DNA of 64,000 nt from Propionibacterium australiense (GCF_003666605.1 NZ_RCIV01000004.1:96474-160473), one strand, 5' to 3'. Counted from the stretch's first letter, positions 38,386 through 48,135 are shown. Numbers and translations are program-made. Notes: generated by a model from the sequence alone, not told the origin.

Positions 38386-39256
38386 GGTCGTGCAGGGGGA
38401 CCGGCACGCCGGCCTCGTGGGCGAGTCGGACGATCGCGCCGGTCTGCGGGTCGAGTTCGCTGGGGCGGCCGGCCATCAGATCGCGGCACAACGAGGCCGT
38501 GCTGCCGGCCGGCTGGCGGGCGTTGAAGGCCATGGTCTCCTCGACCGCGTCCTCGCCGACGTCGATGCCGTGTGCCCGGGCCACGGCGGCTATCTCGGCG
38601 GTGGCGCGCCGCCACAGGTCGGCCAGCCGGGGCCGGGCGAGCAGTTCGCCGAGCGTCAGTCCGGTGATGGCGCCCAGCTCACCGAGCGGGATGACCATCA
38701 TGGCCTTGCGCCACAGGACGGCCCAGATGTCGTCCGGCTCGGGTGAGCCGACGCCCGCTCCCTCCAGCACCGCGCGCAGGGCACGGACCCGGGCGGTGCC
38801 TGCGTTGTCCCACTCGCCGACCTCGAGCGTCCCCGGGCCGCCGCGGCGGGCGATGACGCCGGGCCGCTCGATCATGGCGAAGATCTTCATGACGCCGGGC
38901 AGCGTGTGCCCGGCGCCGACGACATCGGCGGTCAGGCGCGGGCCGTCCACGCCGTTCTGGGTGGTGACGACGGCCGTGCCGGGGCCGAGCAGGGGGCCGG
39001 CGGCTGCCAGGGCCTCGGTGATCTGGGTTGCCTTGACGCAGCTGAGCACGTAGTCGACCGGGCCGATCGAGGCCGGGTCGTCGGTCGCGGCGGCCGGGAC
39101 GGTGAAGTCCTCGTCTCCGGTCAGCCGCAGCCCGCGTGCCCGCAGCGCCTCGAGGGTGCGGCCCCTGGCGACGAAGGACACGTCATGACCGGCGCGGGCC
39201 AGCCGTCCGCCGAGGAAAGCACCCACGCCACCGGCGCCGACGACAGCGAACCTCAT
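38342..39256 (-). CDS. panE: 2-dehydropantoate 2-reductase (ketopantoate reductase)
   Basis: A 304-residue NADPH-dependent enzyme of the ApbA/PanE family: 2-dehydropantoate to pantoate in pantothenate/CoA synthesis. The N-terminal nucleotide motif VVGAGGVGAFLGGRLA is at 5-20, the substrate-site lysine lies in CVKATQ (about 74) and the C-terminal domain has AVLWRKAMMVIPL and SSLCRDL-like TASLCRDLMAGRPSELD. Paralogues act on other 2-oxoacids, so the exact substrate is probable rather than certain. It precedes a long repeat-bearing gap upstream of parC. Confidence 0.85.
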   Translation of the reverse strand: MRFAVVGAGGVGAFLGGRLARAGHDVSFVARGRTLEALRARGLRLTGDEDFTVPAAATDDPASIGPVDYVLSCVKATQITEALAAAGPLLGPGTAVVTTQNGVDGPRLTADVVGAGHTLPGVMKIFAMIERPGVIARRGGPGTLEVGEWDNAGTARVRALRAVLEGAGVGSPEPDDIWAVLWRKAMMVIPLGELGAITGLTLGELLARPRLADLWRRATAEIAAVARAHGIDVGEDAVEETMAFNARQPAGSTASLCRDLMAGRPSELDPQTGAIVRLAHEAGVPVPLHDLMYEVLRLGRAQAG

Positions 39257-39738
39257 GGGCCAAGTCTACGGACGGGTACCGCTTGACCCTGCGGTCCCCG
39301 TGCCGGGCGGTGGTGGTGCGGTGGTCCTGCGGTTGTTGTGCAAAGTCGCGCAATGATCGCAGGGTGGCGCGAAACCGCAGGGTGAGCCGATACCGCAGGG
39401 TGTGGGGGTTTGGTGCCGGCTGGTGCGGTGGTCCTGCGGTTGTTGTGCAAAGTCGCGCAATGATCGCAGGGTGGCGCGAAACCGCAGGGTGAGCCGATAC
39501 CGCAGGGTGTGGGGGTTTGGTGCCGGCTGGTGCGGTGGTCCTGCGGTTGTTGTGCAAAGACGCGCAATGATCGCAGGGTGGCGCGAAACCGCAGGGTGAG
39601 CCGATACCGCAGGGTGTGGGGGTTTGGTGCCGGCTGGTGCGGTGGTCCTGCGGTTGTTGTGCAAAGACGCGCAACAACCGCAGGGTGAGCTGGAATCGCA
39701 GGGTGGCCGAGGCCGCAGGGTGAGCTGGGCGCGATCGC
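39257..39738. other. Gene-free region between panE and parC
   Basis: A 482-bp spacer almost filled by the 107-bp repeats (39318-39674) and their degenerate continuation to about 39722. It separates the parC stop from the panE start. No promoter for panE could be fixed; the first 60 bp before the repeats presumably hold it. Confidence 0.6.
39318..39674. repeat. 107-bp tandem repeat, three full copies and a partial fourth
   Basis: Copies begin at 39318, 39425 and 39532; a fourth begins at 39639 and keeps identity for about 36 bp before diverging. Copies are nearly identical (for example caaagtcgcg versus caaagacgcg). Each unit holds three shorter CGCAGGGTG motifs spaced about 20 bp, and the diverged tail to 39722 continues the same motif. 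The period is not a multiple of 3, so the open frames across it shift from copy to copy and are not coding. It lies between panE and parC, both on the minus strand. Role unknown; a structured RNA, a protein-binding array or a decayed mobile repeat are options. Confidence 0.9.
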
Positions 39739-42201
39739 TCAGTGGGGCATCACCCGGGAGCTGACCGCCGTGACCGGCTGGGTCAGGGGAGTGCCGGAGC
39801 CGTCCCGCTTGCCGGTGGCCGGCGGCAGGTCGACGGCCGAGCCGCTGGCGGCGGCAGCGACGGCCGGCGCCGGACCCACCCAGGCCAGCGTCAGGGCGTC
39901 CTCGCCCTTCAGGAAGCGGTGACAGCGCACCCCGGCGGTGGCGCGGCCCTTCGAGGGGTACTCGGCGAAGTCGGTGAGCTTGACGCTGCCGGTCTGCGTG
40001 CCGGGCAGGGCCTGCGAGGAGCCCGACACCGTGACGACCACGGCACCGGCCTTCGGGGACGCGCCGAACCAGATGGCCTGCGCGTCCGTGCTGAGCCGGA
40101 TGCCGGCCACACCGCCGCCACCACGACCCTGCGGGCGGACGAGCGAGGCGGGGAAGTGCAGCAGCTGCGCGTCCGAGGTGACGAAGACCAGGTCGTCGTC
40201 CTCGTCGACCAGCTGCAGCGCGCCGACGAGCTCGTCACCGTCGTCGAGCCGGATGATCTCCCACGCGTCGCGGGTGAGGACCTCCGGGTTCACCCGCTTG
40301 ACGATGCCGCGGCGGGTGCCGACCGCCAGGCCCGGCCCCTCGGGATCGAGCGTGGTGAGGGCGAGGGGCCGCTCGTCGCGTTCGAGGGCGACGAGTTCGG
40401 TGAGCCTGCTGCCGCCGCGCAGGCTCGGGGCGTTGGCCGTCTGCACGGTCTCGGGAAGGTCGAGGACGCGTGCCCTGATGAGCCGGCCCCGGTTGGTGAG
40501 GACCCCGAATTCGGCGCGGGTGGTCGTGGCGATCGCCGAGACGACGACGTCGTGGCGCCCGCGCGGCCCCTCGGCGGGCAGCACGCCGGGGTTCTCGGCG
40601 TCGGCGGGCCGGTTCATGCGGGCGACCAGGCCGGCCGAACTGAGCATCACCCAGCACGGGCCGTCGGGGATCTCCAGCGGCTCGGTGGCCGCCGGCAGGA
40701 CGGCGCCGGAGCCCTCCAGCAGCACCGTGCGGCGCGGCGTGCCGTACTGGGTGGCGATCTCGGTGAGCTGGCCGGCGACGACGTCGTTCAGGCGCTCCGG
40801 GTTCTCGATGATCTCGGTGAGCTCGTCGATGCGTCGCCTCAGCTCGTCGCGCTCGGCCTCCAGCTCGATGCGGCTGAGCCTGGTGAGGCGGCGCAGCTGC
40901 ATGTCGAGGATGTAGTTGGCCTGGATCTCGTCGAGCTCGAACGCCGTCATGAGGCGCTCACGGGCCTGGTTCGCGTCGTCGGAGGACCGGATGATCGCGA
41001 TGACGTCGTCGATGTCGATCAACGCCAGCAGCAGGCCATCGACCAGATGCAGCCGCTCCTGGGCCTTGCTGAGCTGGAAGCCGGCGCGGCGCAGGCTGAC
41101 CTCGAGACGGTGGTCCAGGTAGACCTGCAGCAGCTCCTTGAGGCCGAGGGTGCGCGGCTGTCCGTCGACGAGCGCCACGTTGTTGATGCCGAAGGAGTCC
41201 TCCAGCTTCGTGTGCTTGTACAGCTGGGCGAGCAGGGCGTCGGGGTTGATGCCGTTCTTCACCTCGATCACCAGGCGCAGGCCGTTGGTCAGGTCGGTCA
41301 GGTCCTTGACGTCGGAGATGCCGGTGATCTTCTTGCTCTGCACCAGGTGCTTGATCTGCTCGATGATCTTCTCGGGGCCGACGGCGAACGGCAGCTCGGT
41401 GATGACGATGCCGCGGCGGCGCGGGCTGACCTGTTCGATCCGGGCCGTGGCGCGGGTCCTGAAGCTGCCGCGACCGGTGGCGTAGGCGTCGCGGATGCCG
41501 TCCAGCCCGACGATCTTCCCGCCGGTGGGGAAGTCCGGGCCGGGGATGAAGCGCATCAGCTCGTCCAGGTCCGCGTCGGGATGCCGCAGCAGGTGCTTGA
41601 GCGCCTGGACGACCTCGACGAGGTTGTGCGAGGGCATGTTCGTGGCCATGCCGACGGCGATGCCCGTCGCCCCGTTGACGAGCAGGTTCGGGAAGGCGGC
41701 CGGCAGGACGGCCGGTTCGGTCTCCTTGCCGTCGTAGTTGGGGCGGAAGTCGACGGTGTCCTCGTCCAGGCCGTCGATCATCGGCAGCGCCGCCGGGGCC
41801 ATCCGGCACTCGGTGTAGCGCATGGCGGCGGGCCCGGCGTCCGGCGAGCCGAAGTTGCCGTGGCCGTCGACGAGCTTGAGGCGCATCGACCAGTCCTGCC
41901 CCATCCGGACGAGGGCGTCGTAGATGGCCGAGTCGCCGTGCGGGTGCAGCTTGCCCATGACGTCCCCGACGACGCGGGCGCACTTGACGAACGCGTGGTC
42001 GGGCAGGAGCCGCTGCTGGCTCATGCCGTACAGGATGCGGCGCTGCACGGGTTTCAGGCCGTCGCGGGCGTCGGGCAGGGCCCGCGCGTAGATGACCGAG
42101 TAGGCGTACTCGAGGAAGGAGGACTCCATCTCGTTCGAGACGTCGACATCGATGATGCGTTCGGTGAAGTCGTCCTCGACGGGCGTGGTGCTGCGTGCCA
42201 T
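39739..42201 (-). CDS. parC: DNA topoisomerase IV subunit A
   Basis: An 820-residue type IIA topoisomerase breakage-rejoining subunit. The N-terminal motif is [22 protein letters not shown]. The quinolone-resistance region reads [22 protein letters not shown], with Ser91 and Asp95 at the usual drug-contact positions. Catalytic Tyr129 is in MRYTECRM. The C-terminal third contains beta-pinwheel repeats, and the last 40 residues are a polar tail. It pairs with parE upstream on the other strand. Naming it ParC rather than GyrA follows its partner and position, not a gyrase-box test. Confidence 0.92.
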   Translation of the reverse strand: MARSTTPVEDDFTERIIDVDVSNEMESSFLEYAYSVIYARALPDARDGLKPVQRRILYGMSQQRLLPDHAFVKCARVVGDVMGKLHPHGDSAIYDALVRMGQDWSMRLKLVDGHGNFGSPDAGPAAMRYTECRMAPAALPMIDGLDEDTVDFRPNYDGKETEPAVLPAAFPNLLVNGATGIAVGMATNMPSHNLVEVVQALKHLLRHPDADLDELMRFIPGPDFPTGGKIVGLDGIRDAYATGRGSFRTRATARIEQVSPRRRGIVITELPFAVGPEKIIEQIKHLVQSKKITGISDVKDLTDLTNGLRLVIEVKNGINPDALLAQLYKHTKLEDSFGINNVALVDGQPRTLGLKELLQVYLDHRLEVSLRRAGFQLSKAQERLHLVDGLLLALIDIDDVIAIIRSSDDANQARERLMTAFELDEIQANYILDMQLRRLTRLSRIELEAERDELRRRIDELTEIIENPERLNDVVAGQLTEIATQYGTPRRTVLLEGSGAVLPAATEPLEIPDGPCWVMLSSAGLVARMNRPADAENPGVLPAEGPRGRHDVVVSAIATTTRAEFGVLTNRGRLIRARVLDLPETVQTANAPSLRGGSRLTELVALERDERPLALTTLDPEGPGLAVGTRRGIVKRVNPEVLTRDAWEIIRLDDGDELVGALQLVDEDDDLVFVTSDAQLLHFPASLVRPQGRGGGGVAGIRLSTDAQAIWFGASPKAGAVVVTVSGSSQALPGTQTGSVKLTDFAEYPSKGRATAGVRCHRFLKGEDALTLAWVGPAPAVAAAASGSAVDLPPATGKRDGSGTPLTQPVTAVSSRVMPH

Positions 42202-42303
42202 CTGCTGATCTGCTCCTGACTGTGGACCAGCCCCGATTGTCCGGCATCGGAGCCGTGAGAAGAACTATTCCACGCCGGGCGGGCACCGATCGGCGCAGGA
42301 CAC

Positions 42304-42349
42304 CCGAAGGGCCGGCGGCAGGTTCCGGAACCCGCCGCCGGCCCTTCGG
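42304..42349 (-). terminator. Strong hairpin after the acuI-like gene
   Basis: A 16-bp stem (42304-42319 with 42334-42349), one A/C mismatch and an inner palindrome GGTTCCGGAACC make a nearly continuous 46-bp dyad. It is 13 bp downstream of the acuI-like stop on the minus strand and upstream of parC, so it probably isolates the two genes. Confidence 0.75.
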
Positions 42350-42362
42350 CCCGTTCTGGTTC

Positions 42363-43373
42363 TCAGGCGCGCACGTCGACGATCACGCGGCCGTGCAGGC
42401 GGTGCTCCATGAGATCCCTGGCCGCCTGGAAGGCGCCGGACAGCGGAACCGTGCCGGCGATGGCGTCGATCCGTTCGCCGGGCAGCTCGGCGAGCAGCGC
42501 CCAGGCCTCCCTGCGGGCCTCGACGGGTGTCTCGACCGAGTCGACACCGGCCAGCGTCACGTTGCGCAGGATGAACGGCATGACGGTGCCGGGCAGCTTG
42601 GCCGAGCCGGCCAGGCCGCAGGCCGCGACGGTGCCGGAGTAGACGGTCTGCGCGAGCGCATTGACGAGCACCTCGCCGCCGACCGTGTCGACGACCCCGG
42701 ACCAGCGCTGCTTCTGCAGGGCGCCCTTGGCGTCGAGCAGCTCGGCGCGGTCGATGATCTGCTCGGCGCCCAGCTCGTGCAGGTAGCCGCCCAGTTCGCC
42801 GGGGCGTCCGGTGAGGGCGGCGACATGGTGGCCGGCGGCGGCCAGCAGGAGGACCGCGACCGAGCCGACACCACCTGTCGCGCCGGTGACGAGCACGGGC
42901 CGGTCGGGCGTGGTCTCCAGGCCGGCGCGTCCCAGCCGCAGGACGCACAGAGCGGCCGTGTAGCCGGCGGTGCCGATCGCTGCGGCACGGGCCGGTGTCA
43001 TCGACTCGGGCAGCGCGACGAGCCGGTCGCCGGGCACCCTGGCCAGCTCGCAGAAGGCGCCGTTGCGGCTCTCGGACATGCCGATGCCGTTGAGGATGAC
43101 CTGGTCGCCCGGATTCCAGGCCGGATCGGCGGACTGCTTGACGGTGCCGACCAGGTCGATGCCGCCGATGAGCGGGGTCTTGCGGACGATGCCCGGCAGG
43201 CCGGTGAGGGCCATGGCGTCCTTGTAGTTGATGCTCGAATGACTGACCTCGACGAGAACGGGGTCGTCGCCGAGGAAGGCCTCGTCGACCTCCTCGATGG
43301 CCGCGGTGTTGACGGGCTGGCCGTTGCCGCGCTCGTAGGCGGGGTTGGAACGGATGACGATGGCACGCGCCAT
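42363..43373 (-). CDS. AcuI/YhdH-type MDR oxidoreductase (acrylyl-CoA reductase family)
   Basis: A 336-residue zinc-free medium-chain dehydrogenase/reductase. Markers: SSINYKDAMALTG near the N-terminus, PLIGGIDLVGTV, AIGTAGYTAALCVLRL and the NADPH-binding VTGATGGVGSVAVLLLA. YhdH/AcuI members reduce acrylyl-CoA to propionyl-CoA with NADPH, protecting against a toxic intermediate. ATG 43373 is chosen because GGAGG lies 9 nt upstream; an earlier ATG five codons back contains that site. Monocistronic, closed by a strong hairpin. Confidence 0.88.
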   Translation of the reverse strand: MARAIVIRSNPAYERGNGQPVNTAAIEEVDEAFLGDDPVLVEVSHSSINYKDAMALTGLPGIVRKTPLIGGIDLVGTVKQSADPAWNPGDQVILNGIGMSESRNGAFCELARVPGDRLVALPESMTPARAAAIGTAGYTAALCVLRLGRAGLETTPDRPVLVTGATGGVGSVAVLLLAAAGHHVAALTGRPGELGGYLHELGAEQIIDRAELLDAKGALQKQRWSGVVDTVGGEVLVNALAQTVYSGTVAACGLAGSAKLPGTVMPFILRNVTLAGVDSVETPVEARREAWALLAELPGERIDAIAGTVPLSGAFQAARDLMEHRLHGRVIVDVRA

Positions 43374-43427
43374 GGCGAAGACCTCCATTGGTCGAGTGGC
43401 TGACGTATCTCAGCATGCCGGGTGCGT

Positions 43428-44534
43428 TCAGGGCATTGCAAGAGAACCCGGCCGAATCCGCCAGTGACGAGGCGTCCAGCGGCGCCTGGGCGGCCGTTCG
43501 GCCTTGATGCCCAGGACGTCGGCCAGGGCCGGCCACAGATCATCGCCGTCGGTCCCGCGCAGCGAGGGAACCCGGCGCGGGTGCCAGGTGCGGTGCGACT
43601 CGGCCACCAGCGGCACGGTGCTGCGGGCGAGGATCTGCTCGGTGGGGCTCAGCGTGCGCAGCGCCACCGCCCGCACCCGGTCCGGGTGGTTCTGCGCGAA
43701 CTCCTCGTAGAGCTCGGGGTCGTGCTGGCCGTCGTCGCCGACCAGTACCCAGCTGATGTGGGGGAAGTCCCTGGCCAGTCGCTCCATCGCGTCGCGCTTG
43801 TGGTCCGTGCCCGAGCGCACCCACGCCGTCGTGGTGGGCCCCCAGTCGGTGAGCAGGAGCGCGCCCCGCGGATAGCCGTGGCGGGTCATGAACCGGTTGA
43901 GGAAGTGGATCGAGGCCCAGGTGCCGGTCGATACGTAGAAGATCGGCGCCCCCGGGTGCTCGGCGAGCAGGCGCTGGTACATGCGTGCCATGCCGGGAAC
44001 CGCCTGACGGTTGCCCTCGAGCTGGAAGAAACTGTTCCAGGCGGCCAGGAACAGCCGGGGCATCCACGTGCTGATGATCGTGTCGTCGATGTCGGAGATG
44101 ATGCCGAAGGTCTCGTCGGGTGCGATGACCTGAACCGGGACCTCGGCGGTCGAACCGTTCGCGGCGCTCAGCCGGAGCCGGTGCCAGCCGGGGGCGAGCT
44201 CGGTGTCCACCGTCAGGTCGATGTAGCCCCGCCGGTCGGTGCGCAGGGTCAGCGTCCGTGCGCCCACGGTGAGCCGAACCGGGCGGTGCGGGGCGGGCAG
44301 GGCCAGGAAGTTGCGCCAGCCGCGGCGGCGCAGCCAGGCCGCCGCATGAGCGGGCAGCCGCCTGTCGTCGGCCGGGCTCAGGACCAGACGCCCCAGCACC
44401 CGCACGCGTCCTCCGGTGCCGTAGCCGATGAACGGCACCGGCCTCTCCCGCCAGCCCCGGCGGCGCAGCACGGCGCCGGCACGGCGCGTCACGAAGTCGG
44501 CGACGCGCACACCGATCACAGGTCCGTGCCTCAT
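43428..44534 (-). CDS. App1-family phosphatase
   Basis: A 368-residue protein of the App1/DUF2183 group. The catalytic HAD-like motif is SDIDDTI (DxDxT, near residue 150-155), followed by PGMARMYQRLL, FYVSTGTWASIHFLNRF and WVLVGDDGQHDPELYEEFA, which supply the Ser/Thr, Lys and second Asp of the HAD site. Yeast App1 is a phosphatidate phosphatase; bacterial members are uncharacterised. ATG 44534 is preceded by a TATGGT hexamer 8 nt upstream with no ribosome site. The long N-terminal extension of the open frame is rejected. Confidence 0.87.
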   Translation of the reverse strand: MRHGPVIGVRVADFVTRRAGAVLRRRGWRERPVPFIGYGTGGRVRVLGRLVLSPADDRRLPAHAAAWLRRRGWRNFLALPAPHRPVRLTVGARTLTLRTDRRGYIDLTVDTELAPGWHRLRLSAANGSTAEVPVQVIAPDETFGIISDIDDTIISTWMPRLFLAAWNSFFQLEGNRQAVPGMARMYQRLLAEHPGAPIFYVSTGTWASIHFLNRFMTRHGYPRGALLLTDWGPTTTAWVRSGTDHKRDAMERLARDFPHISWVLVGDDGQHDPELYEEFAQNHPDRVRAVALRTLSPTEQILARSTVPLVAESHRTWHPRRVPSLRGTDGDDLWPALADVLGIKAERPPRRRWTPRHWRIRPGSLAMP

Positions 44535-44607
44535 GCCCACCAACCATAACGGGCCGGGCGGCGCCGGCGGACTTCCGCTGCCGCGTCGGGCCGGTGAAGA
44601 TGGCACG

Positions 44608-45210
44608 ATGGTGACCGTGACGAACATCAGTCAGCCCACGTTGCCCAAGGCCTTGCGCGACCGCGTCGACGAGTGCGGGTTCTTCCCCGAGCTCGTCGAG
44701 GACTCGGTGTCCATGGCCGTCGGGGACGAGACGATCGTCGACTTCCTCGTCCAGCACGAGGCGACGGTCGGCGCCGAGGGCATCATCCGCCATCTCACCG
44801 TCCTCGTCCTCACCCCCGGGCGCCTCATCGTCAGCCACACCGACGAGGAGACCGATGCCCGTGGCAAGGACACCGCGGTCACCACGAGCGAGTCGGTGCC
44901 GCTGCGGCTGCTCGGTGTCATCACGGTGAGCCGCGCCGTCACCCATCCCGAGCACTACGGCAGGTCCGACTCGGCCGTCACCGAGACCTGGCTGACCCTC
45001 ACCTGGAACGCCGTCCGGCGGCTGCAGGTCGTCCCCGCGCACTGCGGCGACCCGTCCTGCACGGCCGATCACGGCTTCGACGGCGAGGCGGTCGGAGAGG
45101 ACATCACGATCAGGATGAGCCCGGCCGCGGACGGCGCGGAGAACGTGCAGCGCCTGGTCCGGTTCGCCTCGACACTCCAGCGCCTGGCTCACGGGCAGGG
45201 CGCCGGATGA
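44608..45210 (+). CDS. DUF5998-family protein
   Basis: A 200-residue actinobacterial protein of unknown function. It has an N-terminal helical part (LPKALRDRVDECGFFPELVEDSVSMAVG), a beta-rich core with RHLTVLVLTPGRLIVSHTDEE and a CGDPSC pair near residue 150. It is 4-base overlapped with the phosphodiesterase gene downstream, a pair conserved in many actinobacteria as far as I recall. ATG 44608 is used; GTG 44611 is an alternative. Confidence 0.75.
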   Translation: MVTVTNISQPTLPKALRDRVDECGFFPELVEDSVSMAVGDETIVDFLVQHEATVGAEGIIRHLTVLVLTPGRLIVSHTDEETDARGKDTAVTTSESVPLRLLGVITVSRAVTHPEHYGRSDSAVTETWLTLTWNAVRRLQVVPAHCGDPSCTADHGFDGEAVGEDITIRMSPAADGAENVQRLVRFASTLQRLAHGQGAG

Positions 45211-46337
45211 GCCTGCCCGCCGGCCCCGGCTACGGGCGCGGCACCCTCGCCGAGGTGCTGCCCGCCATCGCGTCCCGCCTGGGCGCCGGCGAGGCCAGTG
45301 ACGCCCTGGGAATCCCGCAGGCCCGGGCCTACGTGCTCCTGCTCGTCGACGGGATGGGCTGGAACCAGCTGCGCGCCGGCTCGTCCTCGCTGGTGCACAT
45401 CCCGCACCTGCTGGCCCGTTCGTTCCCGATCAGCGCGCCCGTGCCGACCACGACGGCCTGCTCGCTGACGACGCTCGGCACCGGGCGCGCGCCCGGCGAG
45501 CACGGCATCGTCGGCTACACCTTCAGGCCCAGCAGCGGGGGAGAACTCATGTGCCCCCTCGACTGGGGGCCCCTGGACCCGCCCCCCGGGCAGCTCCAGC
45601 CGCACCCCACCTGGCTCGAACGCATGGAGCAGGACGGGGTCACCGTCACCACCGTCTCACAGGCCAGGTTCCGTGGCAGCGGCCTGACACGCGCAGCCCT
45701 GCGCGGCGGCTTCTTCCGTGGCTTCGGCAAGGGGGCCTCCATCGCGGCCAGGGCCGAGGCCGTCAGGGCAGCGGTCGCGAAGGGGCGGGCCTTCGCCTAC
45801 GTGTACGAGGGCAGCCTGGATCACACCGGCCACGGCTGGGGCGTCGCGTCCCGCCCCTGGCTGGACCGGCTGACCCGCATCGACGCCGACATCGCCGCCC
45901 TGCGCGGGACCCTGCCCGAAGACGTCTGCCTGCTCGTCACCGGCGACCACGGCATGGTCGACGTGCCCACCGGGCGGCAGATCGACCTCGAGGGCACGCC
46001 GGGCCTGAGCGACCAGGTCGACCTCGTCGGGGGCGAACCGCGGCTACGGCATCTCTACACGCGCAGGCCGCAGGCGGTCGCGGCCCGCTGGGCCGAGATC
46101 ATGGGGGAGCGCGCCTGGGTCTGCACCCGCGAGGAGGCGGTCGCCGCGGGCTGGTTCGGCCCGCACGTCGCGGCGAGCACCACGGAGCGGCTGGGGGACG
46201 TCCTTGTCGCCGCCCGCCGGAACTGGGCCGTCATGACGCGCACCCGTGAGCACGAGTTCCGGCTGGTCGGCCACCACGGCTCACTGGAGCCCGCCGAGAT
46301 CGAGGTGCCCCTGCTCGTCGACACGGCCCAGGGCTGA
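45207..46337 (+). CDS. Type I phosphodiesterase / nucleotide pyrophosphatase family protein
   Basis: A 376-residue alkaline-phosphatase-superfamily enzyme. The metal-binding and nucleophile region is VLLLVDGMGWNQLRAG...PTTTACSLTTLGTGRAPGEHGIVGYTF, with Thr as the likely nucleophile. It is followed by YEGSLDHTGHGWG and VTGDHGMVDVP, which supply further Asp/His metal ligands. Members hydrolyse phosphodiester bonds of nucleotides or lipids. Translation is coupled to the DUF5998 gene (ATGA, 45207-45210). Substrate unknown. Confidence 0.88.
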   Translation: MSLPAGPGYGRGTLAEVLPAIASRLGAGEASDALGIPQARAYVLLLVDGMGWNQLRAGSSSLVHIPHLLARSFPISAPVPTTTACSLTTLGTGRAPGEHGIVGYTFRPSSGGELMCPLDWGPLDPPPGQLQPHPTWLERMEQDGVTVTTVSQARFRGSGLTRAALRGGFFRGFGKGASIAARAEAVRAAVAKGRAFAYVYEGSLDHTGHGWGVASRPWLDRLTRIDADIAALRGTLPEDVCLLVTGDHGMVDVPTGRQIDLEGTPGLSDQVDLVGGEPRLRHLYTRRPQAVAARWAEIMGERAWVCTREEAVAAGWFGPHVAASTTERLGDVLVAARRNWAVMTRTREHEFRLVGHHGSLEPAEIEVPLLVDTAQG

Positions 46338-46373
46338 GGCTCCCGCACGTCCCGGCCAGGGGCAACCCCGGGG

Positions 46374-47510
46374 TCAGCGCAGCTCCGTGTCGGAGTCGCC
46401 TGGCTTCTTCGGGCCCCCGAACATGATCTCGTCCCAGCTGGGCACCGAGGCGCGGCTCCTGCGCCGGCGTGAGGCCTTCTTCCGTGGCGTCTGGGAGGGC
46501 GGTGCCTCCGCCTCCAGCAGCGGGTCCTGCTCGGGTTCGGTGACGGGTGCGCCGGCCTCCTCGCCGCCGACGGCGGGCGCCTGCCCGCCGGGTCCGGGCG
46601 TCCCGGCGGTGACGTCGTGTTCGGTGCCGGTCTCGTCCTGCGGCACTGCTTGCGGGGCGGCCTCGTCCGGGCCCGCCTCGCCCTGCCGGGGCCCGGGAGC
46701 CTCCAGCGGGTCCGGTTCCGGGGTGTCCTCGCCGCTCACCGCCACCGGTTGGTTGAGGCCGGCGTAGACGTGCACGGAGTCCTCGTCGAAGCCGGAGAGC
46801 ATGTCGTACAGGACGTCCATGTCCGAGGTCGGGTTGGGGACGAGGTCGTAGACGCCGCCGACCTTCGTCAGGCCGGTGTGCTCGAGTTCGTCCTCCTCGT
46901 CGTCACGCTCCTCGTCGAGCCCGCCGACCCCGGCGGCTTCGTAGACCTCGGCGAGCGCAGCGCCACCGCCGACGATGGGTCGCTTGGCGGGCTGGACGGC
47001 TCGGACGATGGCCATCTCGTCATTGAGGTCGACAGTGGGTTCGGTGTCGGGATCGGTCTTCCGGATCGGGGTGCGCGGCCGCGGTGGTTCCTCACCGAGG
47101 AGCCAGCGGGCGTCGTCGTTGACGGCAGTCGCGAAGCGTCCGCGGGGATCGAAGTCGAACAGCGCCTGATGGACGGTGGAGCCGACCCGGTAGCTGGCCT
47201 GGACCGTCCAGTGTCGATCGACACGGTCCTCCTCGCGCCAGGCGTCCCAGTCCACGGACGCGACGTCGATGCCCTGGGAATCCAGGCGGATGCGGACCGC
47301 CTGTTCCAGTCGCGTCAATCCGCGGCCGTCGCCACGACGGCACTGGGCGGCCTGCGCGGTGGCGGCCATGTGCTCGCGTTCGGCCAGGACCGGGACTGCG
47401 TAGCCCTCGATACCGTCGACCGGAACCCCGGCCGCGCGCGCGACATCGGCAGGGGACTCGCCTGCGCGGATGCGGGACTGGATCTCTCGCGGCGTCAAGG
47501 CACTGTCCAT
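46374..47510 (-). CDS. sepH: SepH-like septation protein, apparently lacking the N-terminal domain
   Basis: A 378-residue protein of the DUF3071/SepH family, which helps assemble FtsZ at division. It begins directly with the helix-turn-helix (LTPREIQSRIRAGESPADVARAAGVP) and continues with the conserved VDRHWTVQASYRVGSTVHQALFDFDP...DDARWLLGEE region, then an acidic linker and a basic C-terminal motif SWDEIMFGG. Family members I know have about 60 residues before this helix-turn-helix; here an in-frame stop lies about 85 bp upstream of the ATG at 47510, so that part is absent. RBS GGGGAGATG is present. Confidence 0.85.
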   Translation of the reverse strand: MDSALTPREIQSRIRAGESPADVARAAGVPVDGIEGYAVPVLAEREHMAATAQAAQCRRGDGRGLTRLEQAVRIRLDSQGIDVASVDWDAWREEDRVDRHWTVQASYRVGSTVHQALFDFDPRGRFATAVNDDARWLLGEEPPRPRTPIRKTDPDTEPTVDLNDEMAIVRAVQPAKRPIVGGGAALAEVYEAAGVGGLDEERDDEEDELEHTGLTKVGGVYDLVPNPTSDMDVLYDMLSGFDEDSVHVYAGLNQPVAVSGEDTPEPDPLEAPGPRQGEAGPDEAAPQAVPQDETGTEHDVTAGTPGPGGQAPAVGGEEAGAPVTEPEQDPLLEAEAPPSQTPRKKASRRRRSRASVPSWDEIMFGGPKKPGDSDTELR

Positions 47511-47735
47511 CTGGCATCTCCCCGTGTGCTGCCCGATGCCCGGGCCCGATCGATCATCATGGCTCACGCGACTGGGTGCGTGACTGGGGCAAATCTACCG
47601 CGCTGGGCTGTCCACGGGTCTCTGCGGCATGGCTGATGGCCTGATCCCCCTGAACCGGTCACCTGGTCACCTTTCCGGCGGGCCCCGCCGATGGTGTCGA
47701 CGTCCTGGCCGTCATTCTTGTTCGCGACATGGTGT

Positions 47736-47762
47736 TTGTTCTACGGGTTCTTTGGGTATGAT
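47736..47762 (+). promoter_or_regulatory. Putative promoter of the DUF4193 gene
   Basis: TTGTTC (47736-47741) and TATGAT (47757-47762) are separated by 15 bp, or 16 from TTTGTT. They lie about 75 bp before the ATG at 47839, which has a GGAAGG ribosome site. The 47511-47838 gap between sepH and this gene otherwise shows no coding signal. Confidence 0.45.
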
Positions 47763-47838
47763 GCCCACGATTTACCGGTCAGGAGGCACTGCTCGCTGGC
47801 GCCGGTAGCGAAGCCCACCCACATTTCGGAAGGTCATC

Positions 47839-48135
47839 ATGGCGACTGATTACGATGCACCCCGCAAGACTGATGAGGAGTCCCGCGAGGACTCGATCGA
47901 GGAACTCAAGAGCCGTCGCAACGACAAGAACTCGGGCAAGGTCGACGAGGACGAGGCCGAGGCCGCTGAATCGTTCGAGCTGCCCGGCGCAGACCTGTCC
48001 CACGAGGAACTGACCGTGCGCGTCCTGCCCAGGCAGTCCGACGAGTTCACCTGTGCGAGCTGCTTCCTGGTGAAGTCACGCAGCCAGCTGGCCGAGGAGC
48101 GCGACGGGCAGGCCTACTGCGTCGACTGTGTCTGA
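47839..48135 (+). CDS. DUF4193-family protein
   Basis: A 98-residue acidic protein. Its last 30 residues form a zinc-ribbon-like Cys4 set (FTCASCFLVKSRSQLAEERDGQAYCVDCV). The first 60 residues are charged and probably disordered. The family is confined to actinobacteria, where it is near sepH and other division/DNA genes; function unknown. It has its own promoter and a strong terminator. Confidence 0.88.
   Translation: MATDYDAPRKTDEESREDSIEELKSRRNDKNSGKVDEDEAEAAESFELPGADLSHEELTVRVLPRQSDEFTCASCFLVKSRSQLAEERDGQAYCVDCV

Noticed and set aside
39183..39677. Repetitive open frames over the 107-bp repeats (minus strand, HNNRRTTAP-type peptides)
   Set aside because: The repeat period is not a multiple of 3, so the peptides shift frame at each copy and have no common ribosome site or similarity.
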